Notes: a model not told the origin generated them from the letters alone. Shown: positions 34,652 through 44,899, counted from the first letter of the stretch. The stretch: DNA of 64,000 bases from Chitinophagaceae bacterium UBA7600 (GCA_002478885.1 DLKC01000004.1:35236-99235), one strand, 5' to 3'. Translations and numbers: made by a program.

Positions 34652-37288
34652 ATGAAACCAAAAACGGGACGAAGGTCATTCCTCAAAAATATTGGCGCAG
34701 GCAGCGTTACCGCCGCGCTCATTCCTACGGGAGTCTTGGAAGCGGCTCCGCAAAAAGATGCTTCCGGGCAAGCCCGCGACTCGGCGGCGCCCCTGGCATC
34801 GGGCCATCGTTATAACAGTGCTTATACAGGCGATAACCTGAACAGGATTGCATTTCCCATGGGCGGTATGGGTGCGGGGATGTTTTGCCTGGAAGGTACC
34901 GGGGCTATTTCGCATATGTCTGTAAGAAATAAGCCTGAAGTCTTTAATACGCCATCTGCGTTCGCCGCCATTGCGGTGAAGGGAGTGAAGAATGGTGCCA
35001 AATTATTAGAGGGGCCGGTGCCTGACTGGAAAAAATTCGGCACACGCAATGCCGGTAACGGATCAGAGGGGGCCACGATTGGCCTGCCTCATTTTCATCG
35101 CGCTTCTTTTGAAACAAAATTTCCTTTCGCGTATATCGATCTTGCAGATGATGACATTCCCCTGAAAGTTCAACTCACGGGCTGGAGCCCGTTCATCCCT
35201 ACCGACGAACACAATTCCAGTTTGCCCTTTGCGGCAATCGAATACAGCTTTGTAAATAAAGGCAGCACGCCGGTCGACGCGGTGTTTTCTTTTAATACAA
35301 AAAACTTTCTCCGTGTTGATGATGGTTCAAACGCCATCAGGCAAATGGATAAAGGTTTTATTTTATCAGAACAAGGCTTGAAAGATAAGCCGGGGCTTAA
35401 AACCGACTTTGCCGTGTTCACCAATGATGCCGCAACAACTGTTGATCATTGCTGGTTTCGCGGCGGTTGGTGGGACCCGTTGACGATGGCATGGAATGCC
35501 GTAAAAAATGCCGAAGTAAAATCTGTGCCCCCGGTACAAAAGGATGCACCGGGCGCTTCCTTGTATGTGCCGTTTACGCTGGGGGCAGGGAAGGAGAAAA
35601 AACTGCGTTTGATGTTTGCCTGGTATTCGCCGGAAACAGACCTGAACGCCGGTGTCAGCGACTATAAAAAAGAACATTGTGATCCGGCGGCGGGTTGCTG
35701 CAGCTCTCCCGATGTGCTCGGGCTTGACCCTTACGATAAAAACTATTCCGGTAAATTTCACAAGCCGTATTACAGCAGCGTGTTTGATGGTATAGCATCG
35801 GCCAGCGCTTACTGGCAAGGCCACTATGACGATCTCTATAAACGCTCCCTGCTTTTTAGCGACGCATTTTATGCAAGCACCCTGCCACCTGAAGTGATGG
35901 AGGCTATTGCTTCCAATCTAACGATTTTAAAATCACCAACCGTTTTAAGGCAATACGATGGCCGGCTGTGGAACTGGGAAGGTTGTGGTGACGATTGGGG
36001 TTGCTGTCATGGCTCCTGTACCCATGTATGGAACTATGCACAGGCCGTGGCGCATTTGTTTCCCACGCTAGAAAGAAGCCTGCGTGCCACAGAATTCTGT
36101 GAAGACCAGGATGTAAATGGTCACCAGACATTCAGGGCGCCGTTACCCATACAGGCTGCCGATCATTCTTTTCATTCCGCCGCAGACGGGCAGTTGGGCG
36201 GTATTATGAAAGTCTACCGCGAATGGCGTATCAGCGGCGACAACGATTGGCTGAAGAAAATGTATCCCATGGTTAAAAAAAGCATGGATTATTGTATCAG
36301 CACATGGGATCCCCGGCATCACGGTGCGATTGAAGAGCCCCATCACAATACTTACGATATTGAATTCTGGGGACCGGATGGAATGCACACCAGTTTCTAT
36401 GTAGGTGCGCTGACCGCCATTACTGCCATGGGAAAATTCACTGGCGACGACACAAGCGCTTACCAGCAACTTGCAGCGCGTGGCAGGCAGTTGCTTGAAA
36501 CGGAATTGTACGACGGCGAGTTTTTTATCCAGAAGATACAGGTCGACGGCCTCAATGCTTCCAATCCGGCCAACGCAAAGTCTTTCGGTGGCGAGTATTC
36601 CGAAGAAGCAAAAGCATTGCTGATTAAGGAAGGGCCGAAATATCAGTATGGTAAGGGTTGTTTATCAGATGGCATCCTCGGTGCATGGATCGCACGGATG
36701 TGTGCCCTGCCCGATGTGGTTGATCCGGCAAAAACAAAAAGCCATTTACTGGCTGTTCACAAGTACAACCTGAAAGAGAACCTTAGTGAGCACGCCAATC
36801 CGCAACGCCCGGCATATGCATTGGGCGAGGAGGCTGGCTTACTTTTGTGTTCCTGGCCAAAAGGAGGGAAGCTATCTTTGCCTTTTGTTTACAGCGATGA
36901 GGTGTGGACGGGTATTGAGCACCAGGTGGCGGCGCACCTGATGTTGATGGGGCAGGTTAAAGAAGGGCTCGACATAGTGCGCGCCAGCCGTAATCGTTAC
37001 GATGGTAAAATAAGAAACCCCTTCAACGAATATGAATGCGGCCATTGGTATGCAAGGGCGCTTTCCAGTTATGGTTATTTGCAGGCCCTCACCGGCCTGC
37101 GGTACGATGCGGTTGACAAGACACTGTTTGTTGATTCGCGTATCGGCGATTTTACTTCCTTTATCTCAACGGCGACGGGCTTTGGTACCGCCACATTAAA
37201 AGCCGGAAAGGTATCTGTAAAAACCGCCTACGGAAAAATTGATATAAATAAAGTTATGCTTGCTGATAAAGAGATTGCATTAAGCTAA
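34652..37288 (+). CDS. GH116-like (GBA2-type, DUF608) glycosidase with Tat signal
   Basis: 878 residues. The N-terminus carries a twin-arginine signal (GRRSFLKNIGAGSVTAALIPTG), so it is exported folded. The first half (about 50-390) matches the GH116 N-terminal beta domain (NRIAFPMGGMGAGMFCLEGTGAISHMSVRNKPEVF). The second half (about 410-850) is the DUF608 alpha-barrel, with NWEGCGDDWGCCHGSCTHVWNYAQ and EEPHHNTYDIEFWGPDGMHTSFY, the regions that carry the catalytic acids in characterised GH116 enzymes. Those include beta-glucosidases and glucosylceramidases. It is monocistronic, with a bidirectional terminator. Confidence 0.9.
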   Translation: MKPKTGRRSFLKNIGAGSVTAALIPTGVLEAAPQKDASGQARDSAAPLASGHRYNSAYTGDNLNRIAFPMGGMGAGMFCLEGTGAISHMSVRNKPEVFNTPSAFAAIAVKGVKNGAKLLEGPVPDWKKFGTRNAGNGSEGATIGLPHFHRASFETKFPFAYIDLADDDIPLKVQLTGWSPFIPTDEHNSSLPFAAIEYSFVNKGSTPVDAVFSFNTKNFLRVDDGSNAIRQMDKGFILSEQGLKDKPGLKTDFAVFTNDAATTVDHCWFRGGWWDPLTMAWNAVKNAEVKSVPPVQKDAPGASLYVPFTLGAGKEKKLRLMFAWYSPETDLNAGVSDYKKEHCDPAAGCCSSPDVLGLDPYDKNYSGKFHKPYYSSVFDGIASASAYWQGHYDDLYKRSLLFSDAFYASTLPPEVMEAIASNLTILKSPTVLRQYDGRLWNWEGCGDDWGCCHGSCTHVWNYAQAVAHLFPTLERSLRATEFCEDQDVNGHQTFRAPLPIQAADHSFHSAADGQLGGIMKVYREWRISGDNDWLKKMYPMVKKSMDYCISTWDPRHHGAIEEPHHNTYDIEFWGPDGMHTSFYVGALTAITAMGKFTGDDTSAYQQLAARGRQLLETELYDGEFFIQKIQVDGLNASNPANAKSFGGEYSEEAKALLIKEGPKYQYGKGCLSDGILGAWIARMCALPDVVDPAKTKSHLLAVHKYNLKENLSEHANPQRPAYALGEEAGLLLCSWPKGGKLSLPFVYSDEVWTGIEHQVAAHLMLMGQVKEGLDIVRASRNRYDGKIRNPFNEYECGHWYARALSSYGYLQALTGLRYDAVDKTLFVDSRIGDFTSFISTATGFGTATLKAGKVSVKTAYGKIDINKVMLADKEIALS

Positions 37289-37322
37289 ACCGGTTTTAAA
37301 AGCTTATGCATATACCCAGGTA

Positions 37323-37362
37323 AAAAAGAGGCTCCGCAGTAAAATGCGGGGCCTCGTCTTTT
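37323..37362. terminator. Bidirectional terminator
   Basis: Stem GAGGCTCCGCA / TGCGGGGCCTC with A-rich sequence before and T-rich after. It sits between the convergent GH116-like and GIN-domain genes and could serve both. Confidence 0.85.
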
Positions 37363-37393
37363 GAAAAGCGGGTATGTTTCTGCCGGCTCTTGC

Positions 37394-38122
37394 CTATATC
37401 TCTTCGCCTTCTTTCACATGTTTTTTTCCATTGCCTACATTGGTCACTTTGCCCAGGAATGACTGCTGCACAGTGAGGTCTTTCTGCACGTTCACACTTG
37501 CATGGCCAACACCCGAATTGTCAATATCCATCGTTTGCACCAGCAGGTCTTCGCCATCCAGTTCTCCCACGCCGGAATTCTTTATAACAGCATTGGTAGC
37601 ATCGCCGGCCAGTATTATTTTCCCTACACCTTCATTGCGTACGGTTAGTTTTGCCGTGGATATTTTCAGGTCTATATTGCCGATTGCTTTATTTTTTATT
37701 TCAAAAGCATCGCTCTTCAGGGCGTTCTCTCCGCGGATGTTGCCTATCACCGAAAGCTCGAGGCGTTTCAGGGATTTATAACTTACATACACTTTCCAGC
37801 GCAGTTTTTTGTCGTGGTCACCCTGCCCGTCGATATTTATTTCCTGGTCATCCAGCTTTGGCATCGAGATCACCAGCGTACTGCCTTCATTGGTTACACT
37901 AAAAAGCTCCTGCATATTATCATCTGCCTCTATGCGCACAGCCTCTTTGTCGCCCTGTGTAAGTACCAGTTCATAAATACCGGCTGCTTCTATCGCGTTA
38001 AACGCTTGCACGGCGATATTCTTTGTAACAATATTGCCACTTGGTGCCAGCTTTTTTTTCTGTGCCGTTGCCGCAATGGTAAAACTTAGTGCTACCAGCG
38101 ACAGTAAGGTTATTTTTTTCAT
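37394..38122 (-). CDS. Secreted head-GIN-domain (DUF2807) protein
   Basis: 242 residues from the ATG at 38122, where a signal peptide begins (MKKITLLSLVALSFTIAATAQ). An in-frame upstream extension to 38326 is a translation of intergenic repeat and is rejected. The mature part is a DUF2807/GIN beta-helix-like domain with regular short beta repeats (FNAIEAAGIYELVLTQGD, LKRLELSVIGNIRGE, LTVRNEGVGKIILAGDA, ATNAVIKNSGVGELDGEDL). These proteins sit in the periplasm or outer envelope; function is not established. Confidence 0.88.
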   Translation of the reverse strand: MKKITLLSLVALSFTIAATAQKKKLAPSGNIVTKNIAVQAFNAIEAAGIYELVLTQGDKEAVRIEADDNMQELFSVTNEGSTLVISMPKLDDQEINIDGQGDHDKKLRWKVYVSYKSLKRLELSVIGNIRGENALKSDAFEIKNKAIGNIDLKISTAKLTVRNEGVGKIILAGDATNAVIKNSGVGELDGEDLLVQTMDIDNSGVGHASVNVQKDLTVQQSFLGKVTNVGNGKKHVKEGEEI

Positions 38123-38583
38123 GATGCTGTTTTTATTATTAACGAAAAACTTCGTACATGCAAATAAAGTGCTATTTCCCCGCAGCATTTTTGGTTTCTT
38201 GATGAGTGGTAAACAAACAGCAATAACAATGGTAAAAATGAAGTGAAGAATGATGGTCCCGGCTTCAGCAATGCTATGATGCTTTACTTGCGTCGCACTC
38301 TTGTACAGCATAACAACAATGGGCAATGATCCTTCGCGTTATAACTATTTTCGACGGTTCATATTAACCTGGTGGTTGGAGAAACATCAATTGATGAACG
38401 CACGAAAAGTCAGTGCCCCCGGTTTCCTGCGCAACGCCGGCTTGTCAAAGCTATTAAGCACAAGATTGTAGGCCATGTAGAGAGCATACCACACAAAATG
38501 CAAAGTGCTGAATTGTTCATTTTTCGTTGCTCCGGTATGCGTAACATAAAGGATAGAATATCTACCAGGTACGTGTTCCTTGC
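38123..38583. other. Intergenic region with one repeat copy
   Basis: 461 bp between two minus-strand genes. It contains element copy 17 at 38249-38306. The remainder (38307-38583) shows no credible gene; a 124-codon plus-strand frame runs antisense into the fibre gene and looks non-coding. Confidence 0.5.
38249..38306 (+). repeat. Dispersed element, copy 17 (short form)
   Basis: GGTCCCGGC box, CAATGCTATGATGC, then core CTTGCGTCGCACTCTTGTAC at 38287-38306. Confidence 0.85.
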
Positions 38584-40869
38584 TTATTTGCTTTCCAACA
38601 TTTGTTTACTGTCAACCAGTTTACCATCCACGAAAAGCGCATACTGGATCAGGCCTGCGCCCAAATCTGCCGCGCGAACGGTAATAGACCCCTTTCCGTG
38701 GCTGGCGAGTCTTTGCGATTTAACAATAATGCCATTTACAGCATAAAAATTGATATAGGCGCTACTATATTTCGCCGGCAGGCTGTATTGGATAGTGGTT
38801 GTGCTGGTATAAGGGTTAGGCACATTTTGAGCAAGTTGTGCTGCATCAACTATTGCCGGCAATTGCGTTGTTTGGGAGTTGGTACCCTGTTGCAACACAT
38901 ATTTTTTCAGATCGTTCAGCTGTTCCTGCAGGCTATTGATTTGTTTTTGTTGTTTCTCCATCTTTTCATCTTTATCGTCGTTCATTTTGCTCAGTTCCTG
39001 GACAGCCTTCACAAGAGGAACAACAAAATCTGCGTAACGCAATCCATAAAAATCCTTATCGTTTTTTGGTGCGTCTACCCCGCTGAAATCATATTGTAAT
39101 TCTTTGGCAGCTTTTTCCACCTCTTGCGCTACAAAGCCGCTATAGCGCATGTTTTCCTTGGCTTGTTTTGCCAGCATATCTTGCTGCATTGTATTGCCAT
39201 CAGCTTCCTTCTGCTCATTTTCTTTAAGGCTGGCGCTGAGTGATTGCAGGTCGAGATTGTAGGTAACAGGTCTTAATTTGTTGATGAAAGCAAGCCCTGC
39301 CACATCGGTCTTTATATTTTTTTTAAATCTGCCATCAGAAATATTGGTCCAGTTTACAAAGCCGCCGATACTGGTTACACTGATGTTGCCAATTCTTACC
39401 TGGTTGCTGGCTGTAATTCTGGATGTATTCCCCAACGCGGTACTATTGGTAAGGGCGGTGGCAGAGGCATCCGCATCATATCCCAGGAAAGTATTGTAGT
39501 TGCCGTTGGTAAACAGTGTCCCTGTACTGTAGCCTAAAGCCGTGTTGCCGCTGGCTACAGCATTCGCTTGAAGACTAAAGCCTCCTACACCAACATTGTA
39601 CCCGCCGCTGGTGCCGTTGAGGCCGGAATTGTACCCCATGTAAATGTTGTAAACACCCGAATTAACATTCATTCCGCTTCGCCTGCCTACAAATGTGTTT
39701 GCTGAAGCAGTTAATGAGTACCCGGCAGAATCTCCGACTAAAGTATTAAAGCTGCCTGTTGTGTTGCTGTAACCTGCGCTATTGCCGATATACGTGTTTG
39801 AGTTGGCTGTTAGTGCTGAAGTGCCGGCATGCGAACCCATGGCCGTATTATAGCTGCCTGTTGTGTTACCGGCCAGCGACAGGAAACCCAATGCTGCATT
39901 TGCATTTCCGCTGCTGTTATTCTGCATTGCTGACCTGCCGAATGCAGCATTTTGCGAGCCATTGCTGTTGAAAAACATCGCATTGTTGCCAAATGAGCAA
40001 TTTCCAATTCCGGTCAGGTTATTGTGAAGTGAATAATATCCCGATGCCGTATTCTGGTTGCCTGTAGTGTTAAATTGCATGATGCCATTGCCAAATGCAA
40101 CATTCTCCAGGCCACTGCTCGTATTGCTCAAAAGATTGTCGAACCCCACCGATAAAGTATTTGACGTACCTATAAGCAATAACTGTTTTGTTCCCCAGAA
40201 CAGGCCACCCTTCAGATAAATGTCCTTGTATTGCTTCGTGGCGGAGCCAAGGTTGATCGTGTCTGCACCTGGTATGAGTGAACGGTTTACCGCTGTGGTG
40301 GCAAGATTGGACAATGCGGTGTTGGCGCCTCCGCCTCCGCCACTGCTCACCGTTTGCCAGTTCACCACACCTGCCCCATCAGTCTGCAATACCTGCCCGT
40401 TCGTACCGTCTGTTGCGGGAAGAGTATAAGCCCCGATCTTCAAAGTGCCATTGAATACACCATTGCCATTGTTGGCATTTATTTGGAAAACCGGGGAGGC
40501 GCTCCCATTGCGAAACTCGTATTGAGTGCCGCCAGAGTTAAAAAACAATCCAAAATTGCTGTTCCCGGCGGCCTGGAACGCATATTTATTGTTGCCAACG
40601 AGATAACCCCCGCTACCTCCAAACGTGAGTTTGCCGGCTGAGTCTATAGTGGCGGAATTACCTGCGCTGCCAAAAGACCAGGCTCCATTCGTGGCCTGAA
40701 GCCTTGCCCGTTCGGTATTGTTCACTTTCAAAATAAGGTCATGCGCGTCTGTGGTGCCAAGAAAGTTGGCGTTACTTAGGCCGCTGTTTCCCGTGGTAAG
40801 CCAGTTTTGTGCCTGTAGGTAAGAACCTGTAATAACACAACTGATACAAAGAACGATAGCTTGTTTCAT
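38584..40869 (-). CDS. Fibre-like protein: YadA-type repeats, S74 domain, T9SS-like tail
   Basis: 761 residues with a signal peptide (about 1-20, ending GSYLQAQ). A Gly/Asn-rich beta region is followed by YadA-head-like short repeats (about 245-430: NTASGYYSLHNN, NAAFGRSAMQNN, NTAMGSHAG). A Peptidase_S74 intramolecular chaperone domain follows (about 508-640: SDGRFKKNI with the conserved Ser, LNKLRPVTYNLDL, VAQEVE). After it come a coiled coil (about 645-690, KQQKQINSLQEQLNDLKKY) and a T9SS type A-like C-terminal domain (about 700-761: NVPNPYTSTTTIQYSLPAKY). This suggests a trimeric surface fibre. Autocleavage at S74 would remove the sorting tail, which is a puzzle. Confidence 0.85.
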   Translation of the reverse strand: MKQAIVLCISCVITGSYLQAQNWLTTGNSGLSNANFLGTTDAHDLILKVNNTERARLQATNGAWSFGSAGNSATIDSAGKLTFGGSGGYLVGNNKYAFQAAGNSNFGLFFNSGGTQYEFRNGSASPVFQINANNGNGVFNGTLKIGAYTLPATDGTNGQVLQTDGAGVVNWQTVSSGGGGGANTALSNLATTAVNRSLIPGADTINLGSATKQYKDIYLKGGLFWGTKQLLLIGTSNTLSVGFDNLLSNTSSGLENVAFGNGIMQFNTTGNQNTASGYYSLHNNLTGIGNCSFGNNAMFFNSNGSQNAAFGRSAMQNNSSGNANAALGFLSLAGNTTGSYNTAMGSHAGTSALTANSNTYIGNSAGYSNTTGSFNTLVGDSAGYSLTASANTFVGRRSGMNVNSGVYNIYMGYNSGLNGTSGGYNVGVGGFSLQANAVASGNTALGYSTGTLFTNGNYNTFLGYDADASATALTNSTALGNTSRITASNQVRIGNISVTSIGGFVNWTNISDGRFKKNIKTDVAGLAFINKLRPVTYNLDLQSLSASLKENEQKEADGNTMQQDMLAKQAKENMRYSGFVAQEVEKAAKELQYDFSGVDAPKNDKDFYGLRYADFVVPLVKAVQELSKMNDDKDEKMEKQQKQINSLQEQLNDLKKYVLQQGTNSQTTQLPAIVDAAQLAQNVPNPYTSTTTIQYSLPAKYSSAYINFYAVNGIIVKSQRLASHGKGSITVRAADLGAGLIQYALFVDGKLVDSKQMLESK

Positions 40870-41084
40870 GTGGTGAATTAAGCTATTAAGCTAAATATTT
40901 TGAGGAACAGGAACAAAAGTTTTTACGCTGTAATTGTTGCCCCCAGGACCCTCTACTGCTACTGTTGGCTGGTCCGCAAATCAATCGCCCGGTTGCCTTT
41001 TTCGTTAGCGGGACAGTAAACGATATTAGCGGGATAAGTCTAACCTTAAGTCTCCGGCTCAAACCGGCTGCTCAAAGCGATTTT

Positions 41085-41144
41085 GTACGAGTGTGCGACG
41101 CAACGGTAGCTTAATACTTGTTCATTAGCCCGGTTCAAAAAATA
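41085..41144 (-). repeat. Dispersed element, copy 18 (short form)
   Basis: On the minus strand: TTTTTTGAACCGGGC, a spacer, then GTTGCGTCGCACACTCGTAC (41085-41104). It ends 4 bp from the stop of the cytochrome-like gene. Confidence 0.85.
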
Positions 41145-41148
41145 GCTG

Positions 41149-44100
41149 CTACTCCTTCTTTGTAATAAAAGCCAGCAGGCTCGCCATCTGCTCTTTCGAC
41201 AGCGACGACTCGAGCCCAACGGGCATTGCGGAGGTTTCCGAGGTTTCCATGCTGCTGATCTCGGCTCTTGCAATCGTGATGAATTGCCCGCTCTGTGTTT
41301 TCAAATTGATAGCGGCCGATGAAGAAGAATTCATAATGCCGCTTAGCTTTTCGCCATTGGTTTTTGTCACCGTCCACAGGTCGTATTGCGTAGCAATGGA
41401 GCGGTTGGGGTTAAGGATATCTGCCATGATAGAAGCCTTGTCGCGGTTGCTGAGGGTGCTCAGATCGGGACCGAAACTGTTGCCATCTTTACTTGCGTAT
41501 TGGTGACAGGTTCCGCACACGGTTTGAAAAACAATATGCCCCTTTGCGGTATCACCTTTCATAGTCAATACCGGCTGGTATTGTTTAAACACCGCCTCAC
41601 GGCTTTCGATTTCCGGCGCCAGCAGTTGTCTTGCCCTTTCACGGATATTCCTGTCATCGTAGTTCATGAGCTCCACTTTTCTCGGCCAACTGATAGCGGT
41701 TGTTTGTATCCCGCCTGTTTTTACGGCATCAAGCAATACATTCATGCCCGCAGCAGAGGATAGCAGCGCATCCAAAGCTGCATCGCGGGCATCATGCGAA
41801 AGTGTTGGCCAGTTCTTTACAATACAGCCTGCAGCTGCCGTTGGGGACTGCTGATTGTAAATGCGGATGGCAGTTTGCTGCAAAATGACCGGTTGCTTAC
41901 CACCGATGATCTTTTCAAACATGCCGCTGTAATCGGTTTGCTTATTAAGCGCGAGAATTTTCAGGGCGTCGTTCCTGAATGCGGGGTATTGTAAGGTATC
42001 GGGAGCAATGATCTCTGCCGATGCCAGTGTCTCGAACCACTTTTTCATGGGTGTAACGCCCATTAAAGAATAGAGGTCAATAGCTGAACTGCGTACCAGT
42101 GCCGGCGTCATCATCGTAAACTCGTTCAACAGGGCAAAACGCGACGAGTCCATATCACCGGCAGGCAGCCCCTTTATGCGCAAGGCATTGCTTAAGCCAT
42201 CCAGTAACGCTGACTGCCACCAGTCTGAAGCTGCTGCATTCTGATGCGTTGCGAGGCTGATTATTTTTTTTATGTCGCCGGTTCGTTGCGACAGCCCTGT
42301 CACCTGGGCACAGTTCCTGAAGAACAAAGCTTTGCCTTCGCTTTGTTTATTGGTCAATGCCGGAAGTGTTTTTTGCAGCAGGTTCCATTCATTGCCTTTA
42401 GCCGAAGCAAGTGCGGCGATCTGCACCCACTTATCTTCCATGTCGGTTTCCAGTATCTTTTGCTGTGCTGCGGCACTGGCCTCACTGTGAATATCGCCAA
42501 GTGTGCATAGCAACTGAAAGCGCACTTTAGGCGATGGGTCATCTTGCAATGCCAGCAATTCATTGGTTAGCTGCGGCATTTGACCAATATGCAATTCCGC
42601 GATCTTAATAGCATTTTCCCGCACACCATAGGTTGGGTTATGCAACGCTTTTATAAGCGTTGTGGCATCGGTTGCATGAAGCCCTTCAAGTGTCCACAAT
42701 GCATGCACGATGGCGGTGGCAGATGTTGTGGTATCGGCAAATTGCTTTAGCATTCCGGCGGCAGCGTTGTCTTTTTGGTCTACCAGCAAGCGCTGCGCAT
42801 TCCTTCGCCACCAGGTATTGTTGCTCGTTAATGCATTCACAAGTTCTGTTGTCGTTGCCTTGCCAAGATTGATGTTATTCAGCCAGTTCATTTTTGTAGC
42901 ACTCGTTGGCGTAATCCGGTAAATACGGCCTTTGTCAGAACCGTTGTACAATGCGCCGGATTTGATCACCTCTTCACTCAGCCATTCGGGGTGTTCAATA
43001 ATCTGCCGGTAGTAGTCGATAACGTATAAGGCGCCGTCAGGTCCTATATACATCTGCACCGGTCTGAACCAACCATCTGTTGATGCGAGAAATTCTTTTT
43101 GCTTATACATTGCCGAAGCGGTGAATGTTGCGCCCCGTTCAGTGATTTGGTCAGCGTGAATAATATTGCTCACCGGTTCTGCCACCAGTGTTACATTGTT
43201 GAAATTGTCGGGCAATAAACCGCCATTGTAATACGTGATGCCGCATGCGGAAGTGATCACTCCCCTGTCTGTCAGCAACTGGTTCTCGGGATTATGGGTA
43301 ATGGGATATACTTCACATGCATCACCATGATCGGAGATATAATCCGATGCGTCCGCCACCAGCAGGTCAGGATTGCGGCCAAGGTATTTTGCAGCGATTA
43401 CTTCATGAAAAATATGGTCGGCATTTTCCACGCAGAAATGATGGCCCCAATTGTCAAAGCTTTGCCCGTATTGCGACTCGCCTGAAAGCATTTCCAGGTC
43501 ACGACTGTCTGGCTTAAAGCGGATATTCCTTCCGTCTGCATTGCGTGGCAATGTTTTGGCTTTTGGGTCATCAACATAACGCACAAGGTTACCGCTGTCG
43601 ATGAACATCATCGAAACCTTTGGCGTAACAACGCCCATATGTGCAAGGTAGATCCAGTTATCCAGGCCAAAGATGGGCGTGTTGGCAATATGCTGCGGGT
43701 TGGTGAGTGCAATGCCGGTGAGCATCGTTTTTTTGATATCGGCCTTGCCGTCGTTATCCGAGTCTTCGAGGTATAATACTTCGGGCACATCAACAACGAT
43801 CAACCCTTTTTTCCAGCGCATGAGACCTGTTGGCAGCCGCAGGTGATCGGCGAAGAGAGTGCTTTTGTCGGGAATGCCATCGCCATTGGTATCGCTCAGC
43901 AGTTTTATTTTGCCGGTACCGGAAGTGTCCAGGGGGTAGCCATGCAGCTCCAGCACATACATATTGCCATGCTCATCCACTTCCATGGCAACAGGGTCGG
44001 AGATCATCGGCTCACTCGCCACGAGTTCGATCTTTAATCCTTCCGGTAATTGAAAGCTGTTCAACGCCTGCTGTGGCGACAAGCCGGCATAGGATGTTTC

Positions 44101-44178
44101 CGGCACTTGTTCTTGCTGATCGTTCTTGCACGCATAAAAGCAACAGAGTAGTAAAAGCGCAAATGATAATCGTCTCAT
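41149..44178 (-). CDS. Haem c lipoprotein: PQQ-type propeller, HEAT repeats, CxxCH domain
   Basis: 1009 residues with a lipoprotein signal (MRRLSFALLLLCCFYAC). The N-terminal half (about 40-440) is a sugar-dehydrogenase-like beta-propeller of the membrane-bound dehydrogenase/PVC type (LKIELVASEPMISDPVAMEVDEHGNMYVLE, FGLDNWIYLAHMG, GWFRPVQMYIGPDGALYVIDYYRQIIEHP). HEAT-like helical repeats follow (about 450-850). A C-terminal monohaem cytochrome c domain carries CGTCH near 887-891, with a likely Met axial ligand near the end. It probably oxidises a sugar or other small molecule in the periplasm and passes electrons to the chain; the substrate is unknown. Confidence 0.9.
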   Translation of the reverse strand: MRRLSFALLLLCCFYACKNDQQEQVPETSYAGLSPQQALNSFQLPEGLKIELVASEPMISDPVAMEVDEHGNMYVLELHGYPLDTSGTGKIKLLSDTNGDGIPDKSTLFADHLRLPTGLMRWKKGLIVVDVPEVLYLEDSDNDGKADIKKTMLTGIALTNPQHIANTPIFGLDNWIYLAHMGVVTPKVSMMFIDSGNLVRYVDDPKAKTLPRNADGRNIRFKPDSRDLEMLSGESQYGQSFDNWGHHFCVENADHIFHEVIAAKYLGRNPDLLVADASDYISDHGDACEVYPITHNPENQLLTDRGVITSACGITYYNGGLLPDNFNNVTLVAEPVSNIIHADQITERGATFTASAMYKQKEFLASTDGWFRPVQMYIGPDGALYVIDYYRQIIEHPEWLSEEVIKSGALYNGSDKGRIYRITPTSATKMNWLNNINLGKATTTELVNALTSNNTWWRRNAQRLLVDQKDNAAAGMLKQFADTTTSATAIVHALWTLEGLHATDATTLIKALHNPTYGVRENAIKIAELHIGQMPQLTNELLALQDDPSPKVRFQLLCTLGDIHSEASAAAQQKILETDMEDKWVQIAALASAKGNEWNLLQKTLPALTNKQSEGKALFFRNCAQVTGLSQRTGDIKKIISLATHQNAAASDWWQSALLDGLSNALRIKGLPAGDMDSSRFALLNEFTMMTPALVRSSAIDLYSLMGVTPMKKWFETLASAEIIAPDTLQYPAFRNDALKILALNKQTDYSGMFEKIIGGKQPVILQQTAIRIYNQQSPTAAAGCIVKNWPTLSHDARDAALDALLSSAAGMNVLLDAVKTGGIQTTAISWPRKVELMNYDDRNIRERARQLLAPEIESREAVFKQYQPVLTMKGDTAKGHIVFQTVCGTCHQYASKDGNSFGPDLSTLSNRDKASIMADILNPNRSIATQYDLWTVTKTNGEKLSGIMNSSSSAAINLKTQSGQFITIARAEISSMETSETSAMPVGLESSLSKEQMASLLAFITKKE

Positions 44179-44899
44179 GGCTTGCAGTTATGCGTCTAAT
44201 TTAAATGAAAATAAGGAAGCAGAAATTTTTTGTACCGGCATCGGTTCATTATGGCAGCGCCGCTTGCGCATAGTGCCGGCATATCCGGAAACAGGCACTT
44301 GTACCGTTGGTGCTTTACGGGATAATCTACAAACCGGAACGGGGAGATGGGTTTGTCTTGTGCAGGATTATACGAAGCGGATTCGCCGTTTTGTTTGTAT
44401 ATAATGATTTACATAAGCAAGCGTTAGTAGTCAACAGGCGAATAGCAACAATAAATAGTTCGAAAAGTTGAAAAAAATCAACGGATTTAGCTATATTGGA
44501 TAGGCAAAAAATTTGAGTTTATTGCTGACCGGCTGTACATAATACAATGAGACGGCTTTAATGAAAAGGCACCCAGGCAAATTCTCTCTCCGGTTTTATG
44601 TATTGCAAGCACTTTTATCACCAACAAAACCATTAAGTCAACGGTAGCGTAAACGCAATGCTGCAGCTGATGCTGATGATGCGACTGCTATAACAACAGG
44701 CTTTTTCAAAAACTCAGGATAGTGCAGTAAGGTAAATAAACATGCTGCAAAAAGCGCCTGATTTCCAAATGGTCACTGTAGACACAATTCCGATCCTGGT
44801 TGGTTTTGCGACATACCTGAATAGTTATTGGAAGGCAAAAGACATGCTTTTGGTCACCAGTGACCTGGCTTAAACCATGAAACATTTAAAACAAGCACA
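44179..44899. other. 721-bp gene-poor region with a repeat and possible small ORFs
   Basis: It contains element copy 19 at 44225-44304. Beyond that, two short frames were seen: 28 codons from ATG near 44561 (MKRHPGKFSLRF...) and 43 codons at 44742-44873 (begins MLQKAPDFQMVTVD, ends LVTSDLA). Both look protein-like but lack support and may be gene remnants. No RNA gene was recognised. Confidence 0.4.
44225..44304 (+). repeat. Dispersed element, copy 19 (hairpin-insert form)
   Basis: TTTTTTTGTACCGGC box, CATTATGGCAGCG, CTTGCG, then the insert CATAGTGCCGGCATATCCGG, then CAGGCACTTGTAC. A complete example of the insert form. Confidence 0.75.

Noticed and set aside
37394..38326. Longer N-terminus for the GIN-domain protein
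   Set aside because: The added residues are a translation of a repeat copy, and the signal peptide begins at 38122.
38584..40869. Prophage tail fibre
   Set aside because: No other phage genes are nearby, and the protein has a Sec signal and a T9SS-like tail, which fit a cell-surface protein.
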